A DNA stretch of 64,000 bases from Methylobacterium bullatum (GTDB lineage: Bacteria > Pseudomonadota > Alphaproteobacteria > Rhizobiales > Beijerinckiaceae): the NCBI GenBank assembly GCA_902712845.1, contig LR743504.1, positions 780,001 to 844,000 of the forward strand. The letters are read 5' to 3'. The notes below the pieces were generated by a model that had not been told where the DNA came from, searched no databases, and was given only the letters and a program-made list of their open reading frames with translations. Made by a program: the position numbers and the translations under genes. How positions within the stretch are numbered: position 1 is the first letter of the stretch; each line of letters opens with the position of its first letter. Shown in pieces: positions 1 through 8,001 of the stretch.

Positions 1-340
1 GGCTCGGCTGAAGGGTGTCGAGGTCGGTGGGCTCGACCCAGCCGGGATAGAGCTGCTTCAGCCGGGCGGCCTCGGCCTTCATCCGTGCCGTCTGCTTCTG
101 CGACGCATAGTAGCGCAGGGCGCTTTCGTCGACCATGCCGGCAGCGCCGGAACTGCCGGGCGCGGCGATGATCGCGGGCGCGCGCGCCGCCTCGTCCGGG
201 TTCTCGGTCTGCGCCGCCGCCGGGGTGACGAGGCAGAGGCCGGCGAGGGAGGCGCCGCACAGCAGCGCCATCCGTCGCGCGCGCGCCGTCGAGGAGGCGG
301 TGGCCGGCCTTTCCCTCACGCGGATCACCGTGCCGGACAT
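1..340 (-). CDS. Exported protein downstream of bcsZ, 3' part outside the window (possible BcsC-like/TPR protein)
   Basis: Only the first 113 codons are visible. The ATG at 338-340 overlaps the last codons of bcsZ, so the gene is translationally coupled to the cellulose operon. The N-terminus is basic and arginine-rich, followed by a hydrophobic stretch (MALLCGASLAGLCLV) and an AxA cleavage site (PAAAQ), so the product is exported. Mature residues about 60-110 are polar and predicted helical (DESALRYYASQKQTARMKAE...LKQLYPGW). The position suggests a periplasmic or outer-membrane component such as a BcsC-like TPR protein, but no TPR unit is visible in the part present. The family call is inference from context. 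Confidence 0.6.
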   Translation of the reverse strand, partial: MSGTVIRVRERPATASSTARARRMALLCGASLAGLCLVTPAAAQTENPDEAARAPAIIAAPGSSGAAGMVDESALRYYASQKQTARMKAEAARLKQLYPGWVEPTDLDTLQPS

Positions 341-1506
341 GACAGGTTCCTCATCTGCAGCGCCACCATCGACAGGAGGTGCAGCGTCGTCGGATAATAA
401 TTCTCGTTCCCCTGCGGTCGCCCGAACCCGTCGGGCAGCGGCGTGCCCTTCCTGTCGCACAGGAGCAGCGCCGACAGGGCAGTGTAGCCGCTCTCGCTCA
501 AGGACTCGACCGTCCGGCCGTCGGCGGTATCGACGATGGGCAGACGCTCACGGTCGGGACCCGACCAGAGGGCCACGAAGGGTTCGTAATCGGCCGGGCG
601 CCCGACCCCCGCCCAGACCATGTAGAGCGGGATGCGGATGGCGTTGTAGGAAAACAGCGGCGGGAAGCCGTCCGCCGGACGCGGCTCGTCGCCCTTGAGG
701 GAGATCCATTCGGTCGGGAGTTTGGCCGTGCCGAAGCGGGAGCGGCGGATCAGGTTGAGGCCGCTGGCGGTGAGGGCCGCCCAGTCGAATTCGGGGGCCA
801 CGATGGGGAGACGGGCGAAGGCCGGGAACACCCAGTAGGAGAGGTTGATCAGCGGCCCGTCCGCGCGCTCCGCGGCGGAGAAGCCGGAGACCGCCGGCAA
901 CAGCAGCGCCCCGTTCTTGTCCTTGAACAGGATGGTCTTGCGCGCGACCTCCACGGCCATGCGCCGCGCGGCCACCCGGTAGGAGGGCTCGTCCCAGGCC
1001 TCGGCCGCCTCCGTGAGCGCCCAGGCGACGAGGACATCGCCGTCGGAGGCATTGTTGAGGTCGGCCACGGCCGGCCGTTTGCCGGGCTCCCAGCGCCAGG
1101 CCATCAGTTCGTCGGAGCGGACCATCAGGTTGGCGCGGGTCCATCCCCACAGCCGTTCGAAGGTGACCCGGTCATTGGCGGCCACGGCGAGGAGCATGCC
1201 GTAGCCCTGCCCTTCGCTGTGGCTGATTAGGCCGTTGGCGGTGTCCACGACGCGGCCCGCCTCGGTGACGAAGCGGGACCGGTAGGAGCGCCAGAGATCG
1301 GGGTTCTTGAGCGAGTCGACGAGAACCGTCGCCTTGGCGGCTCCGGGCATGGCATCGCCTTTTGCGCTGGGGGCGCCGGGGATCGCGGTGGCGGGCGGGA
1401 CCGGCGAGGCGCCGTCCTGCGCCCTCGCGGGACCGATCCAAGGACTCACGACGGCCAGCGCGGCGCCGAGCGCCAGGCCTGAGAGGGGACGCATGGTGCG
1501 GGTCAT
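325..1506 (-). CDS. bcsZ: Cellulose-synthase-associated endoglucanase, glycoside hydrolase family 8
   Basis: 393 residues. A signal peptide covers residues 1-30 (hydrophobic core LALGAALAVV, cleavage after PARAQ), so the enzyme works in the periplasm, where BcsZ-type endoglucanases trim beta-1,4-glucan during cellulose export. GH8 signatures are present: the acid Glu in SHSEGQGYGM (E98) and the Asp in NNASDGDVLVAWAL (D155), followed by the aromatic block NLSYWVFPAF. The ATG at 1504-1506 overlaps the bcsB stop, and the 3' end overlaps the next gene by 16 bases, so this is one tightly packed operon. Length is normal for the family. Confidence 0.9.
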   Translation of the reverse strand: MTRTMRPLSGLALGAALAVVSPWIGPARAQDGASPVPPATAIPGAPSAKGDAMPGAAKATVLVDSLKNPDLWRSYRSRFVTEAGRVVDTANGLISHSEGQGYGMLLAVAANDRVTFERLWGWTRANLMVRSDELMAWRWEPGKRPAVADLNNASDGDVLVAWALTEAAEAWDEPSYRVAARRMAVEVARKTILFKDKNGALLLPAVSGFSAAERADGPLINLSYWVFPAFARLPIVAPEFDWAALTASGLNLIRRSRFGTAKLPTEWISLKGDEPRPADGFPPLFSYNAIRIPLYMVWAGVGRPADYEPFVALWSGPDRERLPIVDTADGRTVESLSESGYTALSALLLCDRKGTPLPDGFGRPQGNENYYPTTLHLLSMVALQMRNLSCPAR

Positions 1507-4043
1507 CCGTTCTTCCGGCCGATATTGCGCACCAGCGATGTCGTCGTCAGGCCGAGCAGCAGGGCGAGACCGAGGGTGAGGGCCACGTAGATCGCCGGGT
1601 TCATGGACAGCCACCCGGCGGTGACGAGGCGGATGTTGGAGAGGGAGCGGGTCTTCGTCTCGATGAGGTCGACGTTCCGGGCTCCCACCGTCTCGAGGGA
1701 GCCGTCGGACGCATCGAGGAACGCGAAGCGCCCGTCGATCCGCGACCAGACCTCGGGATCCACGAGGCAGGCCGTTGAGGCTTTGAGCAGCAGGGCGTTG
1801 GGGGCGGTGACCACGGTGACCGACCCGTCGAAGCCGCTCTGCACCGCCGCCTTCGAGGGAAAGCCCTGGGCCATGAGGAGGCTGGCGCCGGTGGGGACGG
1901 TGACGGTGGCGGGCGTCGACGGTGCCGCGCTGAACAACGCGCGGGGATCGCCGACGAGGGAATTGACCAAGGCCCCCGCCCGCTCGACGACGCCGTCCGC
2001 CGCCTCGAGGAGGGGATGGCGCGCGCGCAGGGTCTCGTCCCACTTGGTCACGAGATCCCCGTCCGACAGCCTGGCCTGGGGCGCGCGCCGCGTCTCTCCG
2101 GTCGGGGCCACGGGAGGTGCCGATACCGGCGCCGGGCGCAGGATCAGTTCGGGAAGGCTGCAGCGCGGCGGCAGGTTGCGGCGAAGCCGGTCCAGGGTCG
2201 GCGCCGGCACCGAGCCCGACTGACCGGGAGCCCGCGCCGTTTCCGCCCGCGCCTGCCAGATCGACTTGATCTGGTCCGGGTCGAGGCCCAGCCCCGACAG
2301 GGTCGTGGGTGACAGGGAGCGCACCGGGCCGACGACCAGGGTCGGACCGGACGAGCCGCCCTGGAGGTCGCCGGCGAGTTCGAAATCGATCATCCGCCCG
2401 GCGGCCCCCGCCAATCTGGCGGCGAGGGTCGCGGCGGCGGCCACCGTATCCTTGTCGAGGGTCGGCAGGACAAGACGCGGCCGGCGCTCGGACTTGACGA
2501 AGGCCAGGGCTCCGCTCGTCGTCGCGGCGAGGTCCGGGATTCTGGCCGCGCGTGCCAGGGTGGGGATCGACAGGCTGGCGCGGTCGAGGATCAGGAACCG
2601 CTCCCGCTTCGAATCCGTGGCGTTGAGGCCGCAGGTCTCGTCCGCCGGGGCGGGAACCTGGGCCATGATCGCGACCCGGTTGAGGCCCGGACGCCACCTG
2701 GCGAGGGGCAGCGGAATCGTGTTGTTCTCGAACACCTCGCCGCGGGTCTGGGCCAGGGGCACGCTGGCGGCATTGCTGCCGTTGAGATCCACGAGGATGC
2801 GGGCGTCCGAGGTGAGGCCGGACGCGTAGGCGCCCGCGAGGTTCAGCATGACCTTGCCGTAGTCGGCGGGCAGGAAGTCGGCCGGCAGGTAGACGTCGAA
2901 GGCGGTGCGCAGGAGCCGTCCCGAGAATTCGCGGGTCGAGACGCCGAGGCTCTGCAGCGAAACCCTCTCGTCCCCCTCCAGGACCGTGCCGCGCGCCAGG
3001 GACGCGGCCTTCAGTCCGGTCGGGGTGCCGTAGACCTCTCCCCCGCGCGCCAGGGCAGCGATGGCCTCCTCGATCTCGGCATAGCTGGTGCCGCTGACGA
3101 CGAGGGTCGGCGCCCGGTCCGCTCGCGGCGGCAGGACCACCAGCCTCGGCCCGCCGGTGGCGCCGATCGATTCGAGATCGGGCATCTCCCGCAGTTCCGC
3201 CGCCGTCCCGACGATGAGGTTGAGGCCCGCCCGGCCCGACATGGGCGGACCGAACTCCACCACCGGCCGGGCGATGCGGCCGATGAGGCCCACCGCTTCC
3301 ACGGCGTGGATCATGCGTTCGAGCCGGGGCAGGTTCGGCTTGTCGTTGGCGACCACACGGACCGGCAGGGCACCGCTGTCGTCGGGCTCCAGGGCGGGCA
3401 GGTCCTTGAGTTCGAGGCTGGCGGCCGCGACCGGCGCGATCACGAGCCCGGACCGCGACGGGTCGATCTGCGTCCAGAGCTCGTATGTGGCGTTGAGCGA
3501 GCAATCGACCCGGTGGCGCTGGCTCGCCTGCAGGGAGACGGAATTGTAGCCGAGCTTGAGGCTCCCCTCGGGAATCTCGAACTCCACCACCTTCACCGCG
3601 CCCGGCGCCTGGATGCTGGTGCGGCCGACCACCGCGCCGTTGACGCTGACGGTCAGTTCCGAGGCTTCCGGCGCCACCGAGATGGCCGAAAGGTAGGAGA
3701 TGCGCAGGCGCGGGCGGCCCCGCGTCTGTGCTTCCGTGAGATAGACGGGAAAGCGCAGCGTCGCCTCCTCGCCTTCCATCCGGAACCCGTCGGTGGTGGC
3801 CGCCAAACGCCGCGCCGGCGCGATCCTGGCGGCGGGCGTGTCGCGGCGGGCCTCCTCCGGCGGGGGACTGGCGCGGGGCGGCGGCGGCGGTGGGGCGTCA
3901 GGGCGACGCATGGCATCACCCACGGGGGGAACCGAGAAGCGCTCGGTCGGCCCCGATCCGAGAAAACTCTGGGCCCGGCTCTCAGGCGTCGACACGACGA
4001 GGCCGAGGGCGGCGAGGCAGGCGAGGATGCGAACGGACGGCAT
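1503..4043 (-). CDS. bcsB: Cellulose synthase regulatory/periplasmic subunit BcsB
   Basis: 846 residues, normal for BcsB. The start is the ATG at 4041-4043, which opens a signal peptide (MPSVRILACLAALGLVVS...SRAQ). A proline-rich linker follows (PPPPPPRASPPPEE, about residues 50-65), then the periplasmic carbohydrate-binding and flavodoxin-like repeats. The protein ends with a single membrane anchor (PAIYVALTLGLALLLGLTTT) and a short basic tail, as expected for the BcsB subunit that docks on BcsA and guides the glucan through the periplasm. It lies 11 bases after bcsA and overlaps bcsZ by 4 bases. Confidence 0.92.
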   Translation of the reverse strand: MPSVRILACLAALGLVVSTPESRAQSFLGSGPTERFSVPPVGDAMRRPDAPPPPPPRASPPPEEARRDTPAARIAPARRLAATTDGFRMEGEEATLRFPVYLTEAQTRGRPRLRISYLSAISVAPEASELTVSVNGAVVGRTSIQAPGAVKVVEFEIPEGSLKLGYNSVSLQASQRHRVDCSLNATYELWTQIDPSRSGLVIAPVAAASLELKDLPALEPDDSGALPVRVVANDKPNLPRLERMIHAVEAVGLIGRIARPVVEFGPPMSGRAGLNLIVGTAAELREMPDLESIGATGGPRLVVLPPRADRAPTLVVSGTSYAEIEEAIAALARGGEVYGTPTGLKAASLARGTVLEGDERVSLQSLGVSTREFSGRLLRTAFDVYLPADFLPADYGKVMLNLAGAYASGLTSDARILVDLNGSNAASVPLAQTRGEVFENNTIPLPLARWRPGLNRVAIMAQVPAPADETCGLNATDSKRERFLILDRASLSIPTLARAARIPDLAATTSGALAFVKSERRPRLVLPTLDKDTVAAAATLAARLAGAAGRMIDFELAGDLQGGSSGPTLVVGPVRSLSPTTLSGLGLDPDQIKSIWQARAETARAPGQSGSVPAPTLDRLRRNLPPRCSLPELILRPAPVSAPPVAPTGETRRAPQARLSDGDLVTKWDETLRARHPLLEAADGVVERAGALVNSLVGDPRALFSAAPSTPATVTVPTGASLLMAQGFPSKAAVQSGFDGSVTVVTAPNALLLKASTACLVDPEVWSRIDGRFAFLDASDGSLETVGARNVDLIETKTRSLSNIRLVTAGWLSMNPAIYVALTLGLALLLGLTTTSLVRNIGRKNG

Positions 4044-4054
4044 GGCGATCTCCC

Positions 4055-6514
4055 TCACGTCCGCACGAGTGGGTCGTGGGAGCCCCGGTTCGCCTGCTTT
4101 CCGGATCCTTCGAGAAGGCGGTCGTTCTCGAATTCCAGCATCAGCCGGACCCAGTCCGTCGCGGCCTCGCTGCCGGGAATGCGGCTCGGTCCCTGGCGGA
4201 CGACGAGGGGATTGTCGGACGGGCCGGGCGGAGCAGGGGCCGTGTCGCCGGGAGCGGTGAAGGGCGCCGGGCGCTGGGCCAGGAGGGGGGCCTTGGCCTC
4301 CGATTTCGGCAGGACGGCGGGCGCCTTGGCGGCCTTGGTTGCGGCCTCCTCCGTCGAAGCGTGCCCGGCCTTGAAGGCATAGCTCGCCGCGCGGAACGGC
4401 TCGACCAGGCCCCACCAGATCAGCTGCAGCGTCCCCGAGAGGATGTTCTTGTGCCGGCGGCGGCTCTGCTGGAAGCGCAGGAGAGCGCCGGCATCGCCGT
4501 ACATCAGGCTCGCCAGCGCCCCGTAACCCTTGGGATCGAGGGGCTGGAACTGCAGGGTGACCACCATTTCGTCGCCCGATTGCGTGATCTCGCCGATCTC
4601 CACCGGCAGCGGGACCTGCACGGGCGCACCGTCGATGGGAACCACGGAGAGCTGGCCCATGCGGTGGGTGCTCCCGGCCCCCGGCGGCAGGCCCTCGGCT
4701 CCGAAACGGATCGTGCAGCCGAGCGCCGAGGCGCGCTCGATGGCCACATCGAGGGCGCGGCCCCCGAAGACGAGGCGTCCTTGCCGGTCGATCGCCAGTG
4801 AAGGGCTCGCCTCGGTGGTCCGGCGCTCGGCCGCCACGCCGAGGGCCACGCCGGCGGTGAGGAGGTTGAAGAAGTTCCACAGGCCCACGACCAGCATCAG
4901 GTTGGTGACGCCGGGCTCGAACAGGTAGCGGTAGAGGGCCGTGCCGCAGCCGATGAGCAGGATGAAGTAGACCGCGAAATAGGGCCAGGCCATGGGCGAG
5001 AGATGGTCCTGGTCGAGGGCCGCGCCCTTGGCCGTGACGTTGAAGGTCGGCTTGCGCGGCGACACGATCACCGAAATGATCGCCCGGAAGAGATACAGGC
5101 CCTGGACGTATTCGTAGAGCTCCGAGACGAACGGCCAGCGGAACTTGCCGTAGACGAAGTTCTGCATCATCAGGTTGATGACGATATAGGTTGCCGTATA
5201 GGCGATCGACTCATCGACGCTGGCGACGAAGATCTTCAGATCGAAGAAAATGTGCAGCATGGGCGCGAACATGAAGATCATGCGCGGCACCGGGAAGAAC
5301 CAGAATGTCATGCTCGACAGGTAGGCGAGCTTCTGGATCGGGTGGAGCCCGCGCTTGACCAGCGGGTTCTTGAGCATCAGGATCTGAAACATGCCCTGGC
5401 ACCAGCGCGAGCGCTGGCCGATGAAGGCCACCAGCGTGTCGGGCTGCAGGCCGGCGATGAGCGGCGTGTCCACGTAGATGCTGTTCCAGCCGCGCGAATG
5501 CAGCTCGAAGGCGGTCTCGCAATCCTCGGTGATCGTCACGCCGGAGAATCCGCCGGCCTCGTCCAGGGCGCGCCGGCGCAGGAGGGCGGCCGAGCCGCAG
5601 AAGAACGACCCGTTCCACTTGTCGAGGCCGCGCTGCGTCACCGAGTAGAACATCTCGTTCTCGGAGGGCATGCGGTCGAAGGTGCGCAGGTTTCGCTCGA
5701 TCGGGTCCGGATTGAGGAAGGCGTGCGGGGTCTGGACCAGGAACAGGCGCGGATCGGCGGCGAAATGCCCGATCGTCTCCCGCAGGAAGGAGCGGAACGG
5801 AACGTGGTCCGCATCGAGGACGACGACGATCTCGCCCTGGGAATGCTTGAGGCCGTTGTTGAGGTTGCCGGCCTTGGCGTGCTGGTTGCGCGACCGGGTC
5901 AGGTAGGTGACGCCGAGCGCCATGCACAGGGCCTGAAGCTCGCTGCGCCTCTGCAACGCCTCCTGCGCCTTGGCGAGGTCGGGATCGGCGCATTTCTGGT
6001 CGGTGCCGCCGTCGTCGAGCAGCCAGACGTGGAGCTTGTCGGCCGGGTAGTCGATGAGCTTGGCCGCCGACAGGGTGGTCGAGAGGATCCCCGCATCCTC
6101 GTTGTAGCTCGGCACGAAGATGTCGACGGTGGGCAGGTCCTCGGGCGCGCCCATGGGCGGCGTGCTGCGGCGCAGCGGATCGGCGTTGATGATGAGGCTG
6201 ATGAAGAGGATGAAGACGCAGTAGAGTTCGCCCAGCAGCAGGACGAGGCCGAACCCGAAACTCACCGGATCGGACGGGGACGGCAGCGTGTTCGTGACGC
6301 GCCAGAACATGTAGCGCAGGACCACGAGGCTCCCGAGGGCCAAGAAGACGAACCGCGCCGGCGGGTTGTTGAAGAAGATCCACAGCACGATCATCGCCGC
6401 CATGGCGCACAGGCTCATGGCGAGCTGATCCTGCGTGCTGATCGGCTGGCTCAGCAGAGCGAGTACGGCGACCGTAGACACCAGCCACACGGTCCAGCGC
6501 AATGCAGATCTCAA
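4055..6514 (-). CDS. bcsA: Cellulose synthase catalytic subunit BcsA (UDP-forming), with a degenerate PilZ region
   Basis: Family 2 glycosyltransferase of the inner membrane that polymerises UDP-glucose. Visible motifs in order: N-terminal membrane segments, VFVPSYNED, the DDGG Asp, the VVLDADH metal site (DxD-like), TEDCETAF (catalytic TED) and QRSRWCQGM (QxxRW), then several membrane helices and a PilZ-like C-terminal part. The PilZ RxxxR motif is not intact (the residues read ERRTTEASPS). Start choice: a TTG at 6512-6514 has a good ribosome site (AGAGGG, 9 bases upstream). An in-frame TTG at 6539-6541, nine codons earlier, has none. Either gives about 820 residues. First gene of the bcsA-bcsB-bcsZ operon. 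Confidence 0.93.
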   Translation of the reverse strand: MRSALRWTVWLVSTVAVLALLSQPISTQDQLAMSLCAMAAMIVLWIFFNNPPARFVFLALGSLVVLRYMFWRVTNTLPSPSDPVSFGFGLVLLLGELYCVFILFISLIINADPLRRSTPPMGAPEDLPTVDIFVPSYNEDAGILSTTLSAAKLIDYPADKLHVWLLDDGGTDQKCADPDLAKAQEALQRRSELQALCMALGVTYLTRSRNQHAKAGNLNNGLKHSQGEIVVVLDADHVPFRSFLRETIGHFAADPRLFLVQTPHAFLNPDPIERNLRTFDRMPSENEMFYSVTQRGLDKWNGSFFCGSAALLRRRALDEAGGFSGVTITEDCETAFELHSRGWNSIYVDTPLIAGLQPDTLVAFIGQRSRWCQGMFQILMLKNPLVKRGLHPIQKLAYLSSMTFWFFPVPRMIFMFAPMLHIFFDLKIFVASVDESIAYTATYIVINLMMQNFVYGKFRWPFVSELYEYVQGLYLFRAIISVIVSPRKPTFNVTAKGAALDQDHLSPMAWPYFAVYFILLIGCGTALYRYLFEPGVTNLMLVVGLWNFFNLLTAGVALGVAAERRTTEASPSLAIDRQGRLVFGGRALDVAIERASALGCTIRFGAEGLPPGAGSTHRMGQLSVVPIDGAPVQVPLPVEIGEITQSGDEMVVTLQFQPLDPKGYGALASLMYGDAGALLRFQQSRRRHKNILSGTLQLIWWGLVEPFRAASYAFKAGHASTEEAATKAAKAPAVLPKSEAKAPLLAQRPAPFTAPGDTAPAPPGPSDNPLVVRQGPSRIPGSEAATDWVRLMLEFENDRLLEGSGKQANRGSHDPLVRT

Positions 6515-6801
6515 AACGAGTATCCCTCTGGGGGCGGGCAATGGGTCGACGCAGGCAAGTATCGCGCGGCTGGATGAAGCTGTCGTGAGGAAGGATGCTT
6601 AACTTCGCAAATCCCGAATCATGACAGAGCCCGGCGGGTCGCGCAGACAGAGTGCGGCCAATCGGTTGCGATTATCTTGCCAGGCTCGAAATAGAGAAAT
6701 CGCGTTTTAAATGTGTCGTTTTGAACAGGACCGGCCACCTGCGACGCCGCGGCCACGCACGAGAGTGCGGTGCACCAAAACGGAACACCGCCTGTGCGGC
6801 A

Positions 6802-7551
6802 TCAGAACGCGGCCCGGGCCTCCACGCTGGAGTAATAGCCGCCGCCCTGGATCCGGTCCTTCACGTAGCCGACGCCGACGGCCATCTTGATCGGGCCGAT
6901 GGAGAAGCCGGTGACATGGGCGCCGATGCGATACTGGGTGAAGAAATTGTCGCCCAGGAACATCACCTCGGGGCCGATATACACCCCGTCCGCGACCATG
7001 TATCCAGCGCGGAAGCGCGTGTAATAAGCGCTGAACTGCGTCGAGTAGGAGCCGTAGGCCGAGACCATCGTGTTTTCCGAAGGTCGGGCATAGAAATTCG
7101 CGGCCACCTTGGCGCCGACGCCGGTTCCGACCACCGGGTTGCCCGGATCGAGGATCGAGAGCTGGTTGCTCCGCACGTTGAAGCCGACGAAGCCCGCCAG
7201 GGCGGCATCGCGCCAGATCCACTCGTAGCCGGCGCTGAGAGCGCCTTCCTGCTGGTAGCCGTCGACCCGCTTGCCCACCCCCTGACCGGGATAGCTGTAG
7301 GTTCCGGCCACCGCCTCCACCCGGATGCGCGGACCGCTCTGGAGCAGGGTGCCCTCCGTCGCGAAGGTACCGGTGACCGAGCCGAAGGCCGAGCTGTTCG
7401 ACGTGACCGCAGCCGAGGCATCCACGGCCGTCGTCCAGGCATCGTCGCGGGCGACCGGCTCGGCACCCGTGTACCAATCCGCCGCCTGCGCCTGCATCCC
7501 GCCGAGGAAGGCGGGGATGAGGACAGCGGTAAGACCTGCAAAGCGGTTCAT
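6802..7551 (-). CDS. bcsS: Cellulose biosynthesis protein BcsS (outer-membrane beta-barrel-like)
   Basis: 249 residues. I chose the ATG at 7549-7551 because it begins a clean signal peptide (MNRFAGLTAVLIPAFLGGMQAQA, cleavage before ADWYTG). The mature part is rich in glycine and alternating aromatic strands (AGYEWIWRDAALAGFVGF; YGSYSTQFSAYYTRFRAGYM; IGPEVMFLGDNFF) and ends in phenylalanine, typical of small outer-membrane barrels. The pattern matches BcsS of Hyphomicrobiales cellulose clusters, whose exact role is not established. It lies upstream of bcsA on the same strand with 287 bases between, so it may have its own promoter or start the cluster. Confidence 0.8.
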   Translation of the reverse strand: MNRFAGLTAVLIPAFLGGMQAQAADWYTGAEPVARDDAWTTAVDASAAVTSNSSAFGSVTGTFATEGTLLQSGPRIRVEAVAGTYSYPGQGVGKRVDGYQQEGALSAGYEWIWRDAALAGFVGFNVRSNQLSILDPGNPVVGTGVGAKVAANFYARPSENTMVSAYGSYSTQFSAYYTRFRAGYMVADGVYIGPEVMFLGDNFFTQYRIGAHVTGFSIGPIKMAVGVGYVKDRIQGGGYYSSVEARAAF

Positions 7552-8001
7552 GGCGGCACGACCCTGTTGTCCCGATGCGCCCGGATGCATCCCTCAAGCG
7601 GGTATCGTTACCATCGACGCTGATTCCTTTATGTTGCGTCAACGTTAACTGGGACCTAACAGCATTCGAGAATTTGAGACCCTTCGAAACCTTACCGAAA
7701 ACTTGCTTGGCCTGGCTTCATTCCGTACCGTAATCGGACGCGGACGGATCCGTCGCGGGGCGGCCGATCCCCGAACCAGGCGCCGGAGCCTCACCGCTGC
7801 CCCGATCGGCGCGCTTCACCGGGAACGGTCGGTCGACATGCCGGTAGGCAGGGGGCCGGGTGTTCGACGCCGGCCATCCGCTCGACGCGCTCCGGACGAG
7901 ACCGACCATCCGGCGGTCTCTCCCTCGGCAAGCTCCCTCGGGTCGACGCCCGCCGATGTCTCCTACCGGCGCTCACGGGACGGTGCGGGCGCCGGCCCGT
8001 C
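7552..8001. other. Intergenic region, no gene supported
   Basis: 450 bases between bcsS and the hybrid sensor protein, both on the minus strand. The half next to bcsS is relatively AT-rich and must hold its promoter. The half next to the sensor gene is GC-rich. Open frames here lack ribosome sites and recognisable protein patterns. Confidence 0.5.

Noticed and set aside
325..3504. Long minus-strand frame that would join bcsZ to an out-of-frame reading of bcsB
   Set aside because: The part over bcsB is a shadow frame of arginine- and proline-rich sequence; the true bcsZ begins at 1506 with a signal peptide.
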